Counted from the first letter of the stretch, positions 31,817 through 40,824 are shown. The stretch: DNA of 43,530 bases from an uncultured Prevotellaceae bacterium (GCA_902761605.1 CACWLC010000015.1:1-43530); one strand, 5' to 3'. The notes: generated by a model from the sequence alone, not told the origin. Numbers and translations are program-made.

Positions 31817-32980
31817 ATGCCAGTAAAGATACTTAGTGTAGACGATGAGATGGATCTCGAGCTGTTGCTCACCCAATACTTCAGACGTAAGATACGTCAT
31901 GGCGAGTATGAGTTTAAGTTTGCCCACAACGGACTAGAGGCACTGACGATGCTCCTCAAGGAGAAGGACTTCGACATCATCCTCAGCGACATCAACATGC
32001 CCGAGATGGACGGACTGACACTGCTCACGAAGATCAACGAGATGCAGAACCCCGCCCTGAAGTGTATCATGGTCTCTGCCTACGGAGACATGGGAAACAT
32101 CCGTCAGGCGATGAACAACGGTGCCTTCGACTTCGCCACAAAACCCATCGACCTTGATGACCTCAGTGTGACGATAGAGAAAGCCATCGAACAGATACAG
32201 TATATCAAACAGATGGAGAAGGAACACAACCAGCTGGAGTCCATCAAGGGCGACCTCGCTGTTGCACGTGAGATACAACAGGCCATCCTGCCGCGTATCT
32301 TCCCTCCTTTCCCGGAGAATGCCGAGGTGATGGATATCGCTGCTTCTATGAATGCGGCAAAGGATGTGGGAGGCGATTTCTATGACTTCTTCCGTATCGA
32401 CGACGACAGGATAGGCTTTGCCATTGCCGATGTCAGTGGCAAGGGTGTTCCGGCGGCTATCTTCATGGCTGTAAGCCGTACACTGCTCAGGGCTACGGGC
32501 ATCAAGGGTGCCAATCCTGCTGAGTGTGTCACCTATTCCAATGAACTACTGGCAAAGGAGAGTGTGAAGAACATGTTTGTCACCATCTTCTATGGCATCT
32601 ATAACATCAAGACTGGCGACATCACATATACAAACGCAGGTCATAACCCTCCCTATATCCTCAAGGCCAACGGAAACGTCGAGACCCTGCCGATGTCGAA
32701 CAATATCATCGTAGGAGTATTCGACGACTTCAATTTCAGTGAGGAGACATGTCATCTGGATAAGGGCGACACCATCGTGCTCTTCACCGACGGAGTGACG
32801 GAGGCTATCGATATCTCCGAGAAAGAATATGGTGATGACCGGCTCAAAGACTGTCTCGCAAAACACTCTGGCAACAGCTGTCAACAGATCATCGATGCCA
32901 TAAAGGCGGATGTTAGCGAGTTTGTTGGAGAGGCAGAGCAGAGTGATGACATAACGATGCTCGCACTGAAGAGGAAGTAA
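31817..32980 (+). CDS. Response-regulator receiver fused to SpoIIE/RsbU-type PP2C phosphatase
   Basis: This 387-residue cytoplasmic protein has a receiver domain (1-125) with the acidic pair D9-D10, phospho-acceptor D58 in LSDINMPEMDG, the Ser of MVSAYG and the Lys of ATKPIDL. A coiled-coil linker (EKEHNQLESIKGDL) follows, then the SpoIIE-type phosphatase domain (about 150-385) with AAKDVGGDFYDFF, IADVSGKGVPAA, LFTDGVTEA and QSDDITMLAL, so its metal-binding acids are intact. Phosphorylation of D58 probably switches the phosphatase. The usual targets (anti-anti-sigma STAS proteins) are not in this window. It is the first gene of the island. Confidence 0.93.
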   Translation: MPVKILSVDDEMDLELLLTQYFRRKIRHGEYEFKFAHNGLEALTMLLKEKDFDIILSDINMPEMDGLTLLTKINEMQNPALKCIMVSAYGDMGNIRQAMNNGAFDFATKPIDLDDLSVTIEKAIEQIQYIKQMEKEHNQLESIKGDLAVAREIQQAILPRIFPPFPENAEVMDIAASMNAAKDVGGDFYDFFRIDDDRIGFAIADVSGKGVPAAIFMAVSRTLLRATGIKGANPAECVTYSNELLAKESVKNMFVTIFYGIYNIKTGDITYTNAGHNPPYILKANGNVETLPMSNNIIVGVFDDFNFSEETCHLDKGDTIVLFTDGVTEAIDISEKEYGDDRLKDCLAKHSGNSCQQIIDAIKADVSEFVGEAEQSDDITMLALKRK

Positions 32981-33002
32981 GAAGGAAGAGGTAAGAGTGA
33001 AG
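32975..33002. repeat. Heptad array at the phosphatase / WD40-like gene junction
   Basis: Four 7-mers (such as AAGTAAG, AGGTAAG, AGTGAAG) run 32975-33002. The first unit contains the TAA stop of the phosphatase gene and the last contains the GTG start of the next. Confidence 0.75.
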
Positions 33003-34559
33003 ACGAGGAGGATTATAGAAGGTGTTGTTGGGGCGCTGCTGGCGGGAGCTGCGGTGACAGGACTTGCTGGATGGTACTTCGAGCACAAGAAGGTTGGTGA
33101 ACTCGAGGCACAGATGAAAGTGCTAAAACGTCAGGAGATGCGTTCCGCTGTCGACAGAAGTGTCAGTAAACAGATGGAGGAGATAGCCAACGAACAGCGC
33201 GAGATCTCGGATGAGAAACGTGAGGAAGCACTCCAACAGACACGTGTCGCAAATGAGATGCGTGCACGTTCTGAATTTGAACGGCTCAACGCCATTGAGG
33301 CTGAGCGAAATGCCGTAGCTGCGGAGAAGAAAGCCCGTGAGGCTTCCGTCCTGGCTGAAGAAGAACGGCAGATAGCCGAACATCAGAGGATACAGGCGGA
33401 GTTTGCCAAGAGCGTTGCCGACACACTGAGTTATATCGCACTAGGACGTTCGTTGGGGTCCATCTCAACAATACAGTATCAGGCTGGCAACATTGAGCTG
33501 GCCAACATGCTCAGCTACACCTCATACCTATATACCAACCGTTACGGTGGAGACATCTATATCCCTGCTGTCTTTAAGTCGCTGATGGAGGCGAGTAAGA
33601 GTGTCAAGTCATGGACAGAACATCAGGGAGCAGTGATGAACCTTGAGTATATGCCAGGACAGGTCAACAAACTCGTGTCTGTAAGCAACTACGGTGAGAT
33701 ACTACTCAGTGAACGACATGGCGACAAACTCAACGTCACCACTCTCTTCAAGGATAATCACTTTGACTTCCGTGACCTTCTCATAGATGAACATACGAGT
33801 AATATCTATGCAGTAAGTCGCTCAGGACATCTGGTGACTATAGCCAACGACCTGAAGACAGTGAAGATAATCCCTCTGGAGAATATGGTCCACCCGAAGC
33901 GTCTCCATTACTTCAACGAAAAGAACCTCTTTATCATCGGAGAACAGAGCATCGCAGTGTTCGATATGAAACGCAATATCATCAACGTCACAAAACAACT
34001 GCCTTTCAAGGTGTCGTTGGCATCACGTAAGGCTAAGCTGCCATTGCTCTTCGACGACAAGGGAAATATGCACCTCGTTAACGGACCGGAGAGCTTCGAG
34101 ACAAAGAAGCAACCGGTACAGGGAAAGGTCACTGCCTATTGTGAGTCGAAGAACACAGGTATCGAGGCTTATGGCATGAGCGACGGAACGATATGGATCA
34201 ACATCAAGGGAAAGATGCAGAAACTCGTGGGACACAGTTCTCGTATCTCTAAGATGAAACTCAACGGACGACGACTCTATTCCGGAAGCTATGACGGCAA
34301 GGTGAACCTCTGGATTGCTGACAAAGGCAAGATAGAGCCTATGGAGCTTATATCAAATGGCACATGGATCATGCACTTCAACTTCGACTCCACGAAGAAC
34401 ACCTTCTGGCTTGGTGACATGAAGGGTCACCTGAAGGCAGTGAACATCTCCGTGCCTCTCATGGTCAGTGAGATAAAGAAACGTATCCACCGTAACTTCA
34501 CCCAGGAGGAGTGGAACTATTTCATCGGACAGAACGTGCCGTATGAGGCTTTGATGTAA
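32997..34559 (+). CDS. Membrane-anchored coiled-coil protein with WD40-like propeller
   Basis: This 520-residue protein has an N-terminal membrane helix (GVVGALLAGAAVTGLAGWYF), then a long charged coiled coil (about 30-145, rich in EEIANEQREISDEKREEA-type heptads), a helical segment with ALGRSLGSIS, and a C-terminal propeller of degenerate WD40-like blades (about 190-490; LVGHSSRISKMKLNGRRLYS and GSYDGKVNLWI are the clearest). It ends in HRNFTQEEWNYFIGQNVPYE, the tail motif found on many bacterial WD40 signalling proteins. It starts at a GTG, since no ATG is suitably placed. It probably acts as a scaffold between membrane sensors and the phosphatase. Confidence 0.78.
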   Translation: MKTRRIIEGVVGALLAGAAVTGLAGWYFEHKKVGELEAQMKVLKRQEMRSAVDRSVSKQMEEIANEQREISDEKREEALQQTRVANEMRARSEFERLNAIEAERNAVAAEKKAREASVLAEEERQIAEHQRIQAEFAKSVADTLSYIALGRSLGSISTIQYQAGNIELANMLSYTSYLYTNRYGGDIYIPAVFKSLMEASKSVKSWTEHQGAVMNLEYMPGQVNKLVSVSNYGEILLSERHGDKLNVTTLFKDNHFDFRDLLIDEHTSNIYAVSRSGHLVTIANDLKTVKIIPLENMVHPKRLHYFNEKNLFIIGEQSIAVFDMKRNIINVTKQLPFKVSLASRKAKLPLLFDDKGNMHLVNGPESFETKKQPVQGKVTAYCESKNTGIEAYGMSDGTIWINIKGKMQKLVGHSSRISKMKLNGRRLYSGSYDGKVNLWIADKGKIEPMELISNGTWIMHFNFDSTKNTFWLGDMKGHLKAVNISVPLMVSEIKKRIHRNFTQEEWNYFIGQNVPYEALM

Positions 34560-34588
34560 GAAGGATGATGTAAGAAGTAAGATGTATG
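34554..34588. repeat. Heptad array at the WD40-like / sensor gene junction
   Basis: Five 7-mers (such as ATGTAAG, AAGGATG, ATGTATG) run 34554-34588. The first carries the TAA stop of the upstream gene and the last ends in an ATG that is in frame with the sensor. Confidence 0.75.
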
Positions 34589-34636
34589 AGAAAAGGAATG
34601 TTGTTTAATAAAAAGGAGTATAGTAAATTTACTACG

Positions 34637-37456
34637 ATGAAGAGAATGCTGCTCGCATTCTTCCTTCTTCCCTCTTTCCTCTTCTCTCTTACTGCTTCCG
34701 CTCAAGGTATTCCCTTCATACGCAACTACACCTCCGACGAATATCACGCCAACAACACTAACTTCGATATCGAGACAGATGAATACGGTAACGTCTTTGC
34801 TGCCAACTTCGAAGGACTGATGTACTACGACTTTGCCGAGTGGCGTATCATACACACACCTGGCATCACACGTGCCACTGTAGCCTTCAGGGCATCAGAC
34901 AACACCATCTGGGTGGGAGGATACAACTACTTCGGAAAGATCATAAGGAAACAAAATGGTGAGATAGACCTTAAGAGGATTGGAGGTGACAACCTCTTCC
35001 GAGGTGAGGTGAAAGAGATATACGAGGAAGACGGAGAGCTACGGTTCATCGTCAACAACGGTAATATATATAAGGTCAAGGATGACCAGGTGAGCATCGA
35101 AAAACAGATTGACAACCAATCCCTGCGAATAGGAATGCTCGACGTGGTCGATCTTGACGCCATCGAACGGGGTGATAAAGATGTAGCGAAAAACGATACC
35201 ATCTTCAAAGAACAGTTGGGCAACGGCATCACTGTCATCGTGATGAAGAACTCGGGACTGATAGTAAAAGACGAGAAACATCATTCCACCTATACCATCA
35301 CTGATGCCAACGGTCTCTGTTCCAACAACGTCACCTATGCAGCCTATGACGGACGGGGACACTTCTGGGGGTCTACAAATAAAGGACTCTTCGTCATACA
35401 GTTGCCTTCTGCCATCACACGTTTCACTCCTGATGAAGGTCTGACTGGAACAGTCCTAACTATCGAGCAGCTGAATGGTAAGATATATGCAGGAACCGAC
35501 GACGGACTGTTCCGTCAGGAGGGATATGAGTTTGTCATGATACCAGCTATCCCTCATGCATGTTGGGATCTCAAGAAGAGTGGCAACGGTCTTCTTGCTG
35601 CCACTGCCGACGGTATCTTCAGGATTAATGCCGACGGAAGTACACGACAACTGACAAAGGCCTCTTCCATGGCGATCTTAGATGACGGAGATGTGATATA
35701 CAGCGGTGAGATAAATGGCATCTATTCTGTTCAGACCGATGGTCAGAACCGCAAGAGAGTGTGTAATCTTGAGAACACCAGGAAGATTGTCAAAGACAAG
35801 TCAGGCACCATCTGGGCACAGGGCCTCTACGGAAGTGTATGGTTCAAGAAACCCGGCGATACCAACTTCCAGTTATACAAGTCACAAGAGAAGTCGGAGA
35901 CAATGCTCTCTGTAGTCATGACTGACAGTAAGGCGGTCATCGTGAGTGAGATAGCTCAGAAGCCTTTCCCCTACCCGCTCGTATCATATACCGACGGAAA
36001 TGGTGTTACATGGCTTACGGATAAGGAAGGAAAGAATATATACCGGTGGAAAGACGGTAAACGTCTCACAGACATGGATAAGTTCCTCATGCCTCTCAAA
36101 GACGTTACCATACGTTCTATCTTCACAAGGGGCAATGAGTTATGGCTGGGTAATGACAACGGATTGCTGATCATCGATACCGACGTCACAGACCCCTCGA
36201 TCAACACTACACCGAAGATGTTTATCCGTTCGGTGACCCTCGGCAGCGATAGTATCCTCTGGGGTGGATTCGGAGAAATGCCGGAGATGTTGCCGGAGCT
36301 GAGCTATAACGAGAGAGGGCTCACCTTCACCTTCTCCACCGACTATCCTTCCATCGCTGGAGAGACGATGTACCGTTATCGTCTCAATGATGGTAGCTGG
36401 AGTGCATGGAGCTCAAGCACATCGGCCAGCTTCGCCAACCTCTCCTACGGCAACTACACCTTCAGCGTCCAGGCTCTCGACATCACAAACAAAGTGACGG
36501 AGACGGCAAGCATAAGGTTCAAGGTCAACCCGCCATTCTATTACAGGTGGTACATGATAATCCTCTACTTCCTCCTGATGATACTCCTGGCCTACGGGTT
36601 CTTCCGTCTGCGTCTGAGGAGACTGAAGAAGGAGAAGATACGTCTGGAGAATCTCGTCAAGGAACGTACTTCTGAGGTAGTGCGACTGGAGAAGATGGCT
36701 ACAGCAGGTAAACTCACCCAGGGACTCATCGACCGAATCCTCAACCCACTGAACTACATCAATAACTTCTCTAAGCTCTCTGAAGGTCTGATAAAAGACG
36801 TGAAGGCCAATATCGAGGATGAGAAGGAACACATGAGCGAAGACAACTACGAAGATACCGTTGATGTGCTCGACATGCTCACTGGCAACCTCCAGAAGGT
36901 CAGTGAACACGGTCAGAACACCACCCGTACTCTCAAGGCTATGGAGGAGATGTTGAAAGACCGTAGCGGAGGCATAGTACCTATGGACCTCACGTCTGTC
37001 ATACATCAGAATGAGGAGATGCTCCTCGGATACTACAAGAAAGAGATTGCCGAGAATAATATCAAGACCGTGTTCGACCTGCCTGAGCAGCATCTGCAGA
37101 TTGAAGGCAATGCAGAACAGTTGAGTAAGGTCATCATGAGCTTGCTCTCCAACTCTGTCTATGCTCTCGTCAAGAAAGCCCAGAAGACCACCTTCTCTCC
37201 AGAAGTCAGTCTTAAGGCCACAAAGACAGACAAGGCTGTTGTCATCACTGTCCACGACAATGGTATCGGCATCGAGGAAACAATCATCGAAAAGCTCTTC
37301 GACCCCTTCTTCACCACCAAGACCACCAGCGAGGCAGCTGGTGTGGGACTCTATCTCAGCCGTGAGATAGTACAGAACCATGGTGGCGACATCACCGTGA
37401 AGTCCGTCAAGGACGAATATTCAGAATTTACTATTACCCTCCCTTATAAAAAATAG
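34637..37456 (+). CDS. Periplasmic-propeller sensor with histidine-kinase-like domain lacking the phospho-acceptor His
   Basis: The start is set at ATG 34637, which begins a signal peptide (MKRMLLAFFLLPSFLFSLTASAQ); an in-frame ATG at 34586 sits in the heptad array. The 939 residues hold a beta-propeller of two-component-regulator repeats (about 25-510), a Y_Y_Y domain (about 540-630), a membrane helix (YMIILYFLLMILLAYGFFRL) and a cytoplasmic kinase-like domain. At the H-box the sequence reads GLIDRILNPLNYINNFSKLS, where the neighbouring kinase has GIAHEIQNPLNFVINFSKMS. The His is Asp (D699, codon 36731-36733) and the next Glu is Arg. The ATP-binding part (SNSVYAL, DNGIGIE, FFTTK, GVGLYLSREIVQNHGG) is intact. 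It cannot autophosphorylate in the usual way, but could bind ATP and pair with the next kinase. Confidence 0.85.
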   Translation: MKRMLLAFFLLPSFLFSLTASAQGIPFIRNYTSDEYHANNTNFDIETDEYGNVFAANFEGLMYYDFAEWRIIHTPGITRATVAFRASDNTIWVGGYNYFGKIIRKQNGEIDLKRIGGDNLFRGEVKEIYEEDGELRFIVNNGNIYKVKDDQVSIEKQIDNQSLRIGMLDVVDLDAIERGDKDVAKNDTIFKEQLGNGITVIVMKNSGLIVKDEKHHSTYTITDANGLCSNNVTYAAYDGRGHFWGSTNKGLFVIQLPSAITRFTPDEGLTGTVLTIEQLNGKIYAGTDDGLFRQEGYEFVMIPAIPHACWDLKKSGNGLLAATADGIFRINADGSTRQLTKASSMAILDDGDVIYSGEINGIYSVQTDGQNRKRVCNLENTRKIVKDKSGTIWAQGLYGSVWFKKPGDTNFQLYKSQEKSETMLSVVMTDSKAVIVSEIAQKPFPYPLVSYTDGNGVTWLTDKEGKNIYRWKDGKRLTDMDKFLMPLKDVTIRSIFTRGNELWLGNDNGLLIIDTDVTDPSINTTPKMFIRSVTLGSDSILWGGFGEMPEMLPELSYNERGLTFTFSTDYPSIAGETMYRYRLNDGSWSAWSSSTSASFANLSYGNYTFSVQALDITNKVTETASIRFKVNPPFYYRWYMIILYFLLMILLAYGFFRLRLRRLKKEKIRLENLVKERTSEVVRLEKMATAGKLTQGLIDRILNPLNYINNFSKLSEGLIKDVKANIEDEKEHMSEDNYEDTVDVLDMLTGNLQKVSEHGQNTTRTLKAMEEMLKDRSGGIVPMDLTSVIHQNEEMLLGYYKKEIAENNIKTVFDLPEQHLQIEGNAEQLSKVIMSLLSNSVYALVKKAQKTTFSPEVSLKATKTDKAVVITVHDNGIGIEETIIEKLFDPFFTTKTTSEAAGVGLYLSREIVQNHGGDITVKSVKDEYSEFTITLPYKK

Positions 37457-37463
37457 TATCACT

Positions 37464-38285
37464 ATGGATCAGATCGAACAGTTACAAGAACAGCTCCATA
37501 AGCAGGAAAAGCTTGCATCATTAGGTCTTCTGAGTGCAGGCATAGCCCACGAGATCCAGAACCCGCTGAACTTCGTTATCAACTTCAGTAAGATGTCTGA
37601 GAAACTCCTTAAGGAGCTCACTGAGATTGTTGACGACAATGAGGACAAACTCCCTGAGGCTGACCGTGAGGATCTCGAGGATATCGTTACCAACCTCAAG
37701 GAGAACATGTCGAAGATTGTCGAACACGGAGAACGTGCGATAAGCATCATCCAGGGCATACTCCTCGTGTCAAGAGGTAAGGAAGGGGAATATCTGCCCA
37801 CCGACGTGCGTAAGATCACCAAGGAATATGTATGGCTCTCCTATCACGCCATGAGGGCAAAGAACAGAGCCTTCAACGTGAGCATCCATGAGGACTATGC
37901 TGATGATCTGCCTATGACGATGGCCATACCTCAGGATCTGAGCCGGGCAGTGCTCAACATCACCAACAATGCATTCTATGCCGTATGGCAGAAGACAGAG
38001 TCATTAGGCGAGGACTATAAACCGGAGGTGACGGTAAGGGTGTCTTCCATTGACGACAAGATAAGCGTGAGCATCGCTGATAACGGCATGGGAATGACCG
38101 AAGAGGTGAAGCAACGACTCTTCGAGAATTTCTTCACCACCAAACCCGTCGGTCAGGGCACGGGGCTCGGCATGGGTATCACCCGTGACATCATAGAAAA
38201 CAAACATGGTGGAACACTCACCTTCGAATCCACTGAGGGCGTAGGCACCACATTCACATTCACCATTCCCATAAAGAAGAAATGA
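37464..38285 (+). CDS. Small soluble histidine kinase without a sensor domain
   Basis: This 273-residue cytoplasmic kinase consists of a short coiled coil (1-16), the dimerisation/H-box with phospho-acceptor H29 in SAGIAHEIQNPL, and the ATP-binding domain with N-box TNNAFYAVWQK, G1 DNGMGMTEEV, FFTTKPVGQGTGLGMGITRD and the C-terminal GTTFTFTIP. It has no membrane or sensory segment. Its catalytic region is clearly related to that of the upstream sensor, suggesting duplication. The likely arrangement is a heterodimer with the sensor and phosphotransfer to D58 of the receiver-phosphatase. It starts 7 nt after the sensor stop and overlaps the next gene by 4 bp. Confidence 0.9.
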   Translation: MDQIEQLQEQLHKQEKLASLGLLSAGIAHEIQNPLNFVINFSKMSEKLLKELTEIVDDNEDKLPEADREDLEDIVTNLKENMSKIVEHGERAISIIQGILLVSRGKEGEYLPTDVRKITKEYVWLSYHAMRAKNRAFNVSIHEDYADDLPMTMAIPQDLSRAVLNITNNAFYAVWQKTESLGEDYKPEVTVRVSSIDDKISVSIADNGMGMTEEVKQRLFENFFTTKPVGQGTGLGMGITRDIIENKHGGTLTFESTEGVGTTFTFTIPIKKK

Positions 38286-40759
38286 AGAGCAGGCTATACC
38301 TTATTATAATAATAGCTATCTGTTTCCTGACTCCAGGATCTGTCAAGGCACAGGATAACTCCGTGCGTCAGATATACAGTCAGGCAGAGAGCGACTACGA
38401 GACAGGACGTGTGGAACAGGCCCTGTCGACACTGCAGGCAAACATCGCCATCTTCAAGGGCAACCTCCAACAGAGTGCTTACCGTCTGATGGCTCTCTGT
38501 CTGCTCAGTCTCGATGAGAACGAGAAGGCAGAGGACTGTACCCGACGACTCCTGGACTATGACCCCTACTTCACCCCGTCATCTCAGGACCCACAGCGGT
38601 TTATCGATATGGTGGAGAACATAAAACTCGGACTCACTGCAAAGATCACCACAGCCTCCAGTCAGGCGGAGTCACTCGATGAGGTACCCGTGCCCACCAC
38701 ACTCATCACTGAGGAGATGATACACAACTGCGGAGGCATGAACCTGCAGGAGGTGCTGGCTGCCTACGTGCCGGGAATGAACATCGTTGACTGTAATGAC
38801 GATATCAACATTGCCATGCGAGGCATATACAGCAATGGTCAGGAGAAGATCCTTTTCATGCTCAACGGCCACCGCCTGAACAACTACAGCACAAATATCG
38901 CAGCACCCGACTATAGCATCAGTCTTGAGAAGGTAAAACAGATAGAGGTGCTTCGTGGTCCTGCGTCATCGCTCTATGGCGGTGTGGCTCTTACTGCCGT
39001 TGTCAACATCATCACGAAACAGGGAGCAGATGTCGATGGTGTGATGATGAAGGGTGGCATCGGCAACTACCATCAGATGCGTGGTGACCTCCTTTTCGGA
39101 AAACGATACTTCGACCTCGACCTGCTCATCTGGGGAAGCATCTACGGCAATAAGGGTCAGACGATGGATGCCCCACCTGAGATGGCTGGTGACGATTACG
39201 GAATACCATTCCCCACAGTGTCGATTAATCATATTGGCGAGAAACCGTCGTTCGACTTCGGAGTGCAGATGAAATACAAGAACCTGCAGTTCCTCTACAA
39301 CACGCATTTCTCACAGAAGATTCCTCCATATAGCATGAGTACGATGGCAAAGTCGTACGATCATGACAAATACATGCAGCTCAACGGTTTCTCACCGAGT
39401 TTCTCATCAAAGTCTCACCATTCCGACCTGAGTTACAGCCGCTCACTGGGAAAGGTTAACCTCAAGGGAACCGTGACCTACGATAACAGCGAACTCTCCC
39501 ACTATCAGATAGTGACCGATTTTCCCTTCCCCGAGTTGGGAAGTTACTATGGTATCCCTGACTCCCTTAACTTCTTCAATTACCCGGGAATATTCAGGTT
39601 CCTCAGTGCTGACGAGAAGAATTACGGAGTGACACTGAAAGGCGATTACTCCTATATCGAGAGTAAGAACCACAAGGGCTCTATCTCCTTCGGTGCGGAA
39701 TGGTCACAGTTCAGTGTCGACAACGTACGTTATGCCTTAGGTTATAACTTCACGACACTCAACAGGGAGAACTCCTTTATCACAGATTCCGGTAAAGGCA
39801 GGGAGAACAGTTACAATGCCTTCCTTCAGCTGAAACACCAATGGCGTTCTGTCATCCTCAATGCAGGACTGCGTTACGACCATAAGGAACGTGCCGACAA
39901 TGAGGTGCTCCGTGAGTACTCTCCCCGTGTGGCTTTCATTTTCCTCCAGCCTAAATGGAACATCAAACTGAGCTATTCGCGCTCGTTTGTTGATGCTCCT
40001 TATATGTATCGTAAGATCAATGAACTCCTTCCGATACTCGTTGGCAATGTCTCTTCCAAGACGGACCTCGTTTTTACAAGCCTCGATCCGGAGTTTGTCA
40101 ACTCTGTACAGATTACATTCGCAGGTATCAACTGGATCAAAGGGCTATCCTTCGAGCTTAACGGATTCTATAATGTTGCGAAGAACCTCATCGAGACTCA
40201 TGTCATCAGCCATGAGAACAGGGGAACGAACAAGATGGGAGGTCTGGAGTTTCAGGCCCAATACCGCAGCAAACGCTTCACCGGTGACTTCAATCTCACA
40301 TGGACGCATACATTCAAGTCGAATGTCTTCACGGAAGACATTGATGACAACAACAATATCCCTACCATCATGTCGAATGCTGTCCTTGCCTGGCAGGTGA
40401 CACCTCGTCTCAAACTCCACTCCCACATCATGTTCGAGGGTGTACAGAGAACATACAATCTGGATGTGGTGGAGATGCTCCGCTTTCTAAAGTTTGCGGA
40501 TAGTATGACAGAGGGAAGCCTCAATGATCCTGCGTTCTGGGATCAGTATAAGCTCTTGGCGAGTAAGCTCATCATGAACAAGCGAATCCCTTCACGTGTC
40601 ATCTTCAACCTGGGTGCGGAGTATAAGATCGACAAGTTCACCTTCGGTATCAATGTGCATAATCTCTTCGACAAGTATTATTACCGCAGTGGTATGAACA
40701 CTAACATCGTTCCACAGCGTGGAAGGTGGTTTATGTTCGATATCGCGTATAAGATCTGA
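38282..40759 (+). CDS. TonB-dependent outer-membrane receptor with TPR-like N-terminal domain
   Basis: This 825-residue protein has a signal peptide (MKSRLYLIIIIAICFLTPGSVKAQ), then a TPR-like helical segment (about 28-110; YSQAESDYETGRVEQALSTL and LLSLDENEKAEDCTRRLL) where Bacteroidetes receptors usually have a carboxypeptidase-like or STN domain. The plug follows (VPTTLITEEMI, LQEVLAAYVPGMNI, EVLRGPASSLYGG, TAVVNIIT), then a 22-strand-type barrel ending in RGRWFMFDIAYKI with the C-terminal aromatic. No SusD partner is adjacent and no TonB box is obvious. Its start overlaps the kinase stop (ATGA), implying it is part of the same signalling unit. The ligand is unknown. Confidence 0.88.
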   Translation: MKSRLYLIIIIAICFLTPGSVKAQDNSVRQIYSQAESDYETGRVEQALSTLQANIAIFKGNLQQSAYRLMALCLLSLDENEKAEDCTRRLLDYDPYFTPSSQDPQRFIDMVENIKLGLTAKITTASSQAESLDEVPVPTTLITEEMIHNCGGMNLQEVLAAYVPGMNIVDCNDDINIAMRGIYSNGQEKILFMLNGHRLNNYSTNIAAPDYSISLEKVKQIEVLRGPASSLYGGVALTAVVNIITKQGADVDGVMMKGGIGNYHQMRGDLLFGKRYFDLDLLIWGSIYGNKGQTMDAPPEMAGDDYGIPFPTVSINHIGEKPSFDFGVQMKYKNLQFLYNTHFSQKIPPYSMSTMAKSYDHDKYMQLNGFSPSFSSKSHHSDLSYSRSLGKVNLKGTVTYDNSELSHYQIVTDFPFPELGSYYGIPDSLNFFNYPGIFRFLSADEKNYGVTLKGDYSYIESKNHKGSISFGAEWSQFSVDNVRYALGYNFTTLNRENSFITDSGKGRENSYNAFLQLKHQWRSVILNAGLRYDHKERADNEVLREYSPRVAFIFLQPKWNIKLSYSRSFVDAPYMYRKINELLPILVGNVSSKTDLVFTSLDPEFVNSVQITFAGINWIKGLSFELNGFYNVAKNLIETHVISHENRGTNKMGGLEFQAQYRSKRFTGDFNLTWTHTFKSNVFTEDIDDNNNIPTIMSNAVLAWQVTPRLKLHSHIMFEGVQRTYNLDVVEMLRFLKFADSMTEGSLNDPAFWDQYKLLASKLIMNKRIPSRVIFNLGAEYKIDKFTFGINVHNLFDKYYYRSGMNTNIVPQRGRWFMFDIAYKI

Positions 40760-40779
40760 GTAATTACTGCAAAAAAGAC

Positions 40780-40798
40780 CCGTTTTTGTTGATAAATC
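40780..40798 (+). terminator. Weak hairpin after the TonB receptor gene
   Basis: CAAAAA (40780-40785) and TTTTTG (40793-40798) can pair with a 7-base loop 20 bases past the stop codon. All but one of the pairs are A-T, so this is a weak terminator candidate for the island. Confidence 0.3.
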
Positions 40799-40824
40799 TC
40801 AAAAAATAACATTATTTAATATAG

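Noticed and set aside
36731-36733. Asp codon in the sensor H-box as a sequencing error for His
   Set aside because: The next codon also differs (Arg for Glu) and the preceding Ala is Ile, so several linked changes would all have to be errors.
36413-37381. 322-codon open frame antisense to the sensor kinase domain
   Set aside because: Shadow of a clearly coding kinase domain; no promoter or known motif.
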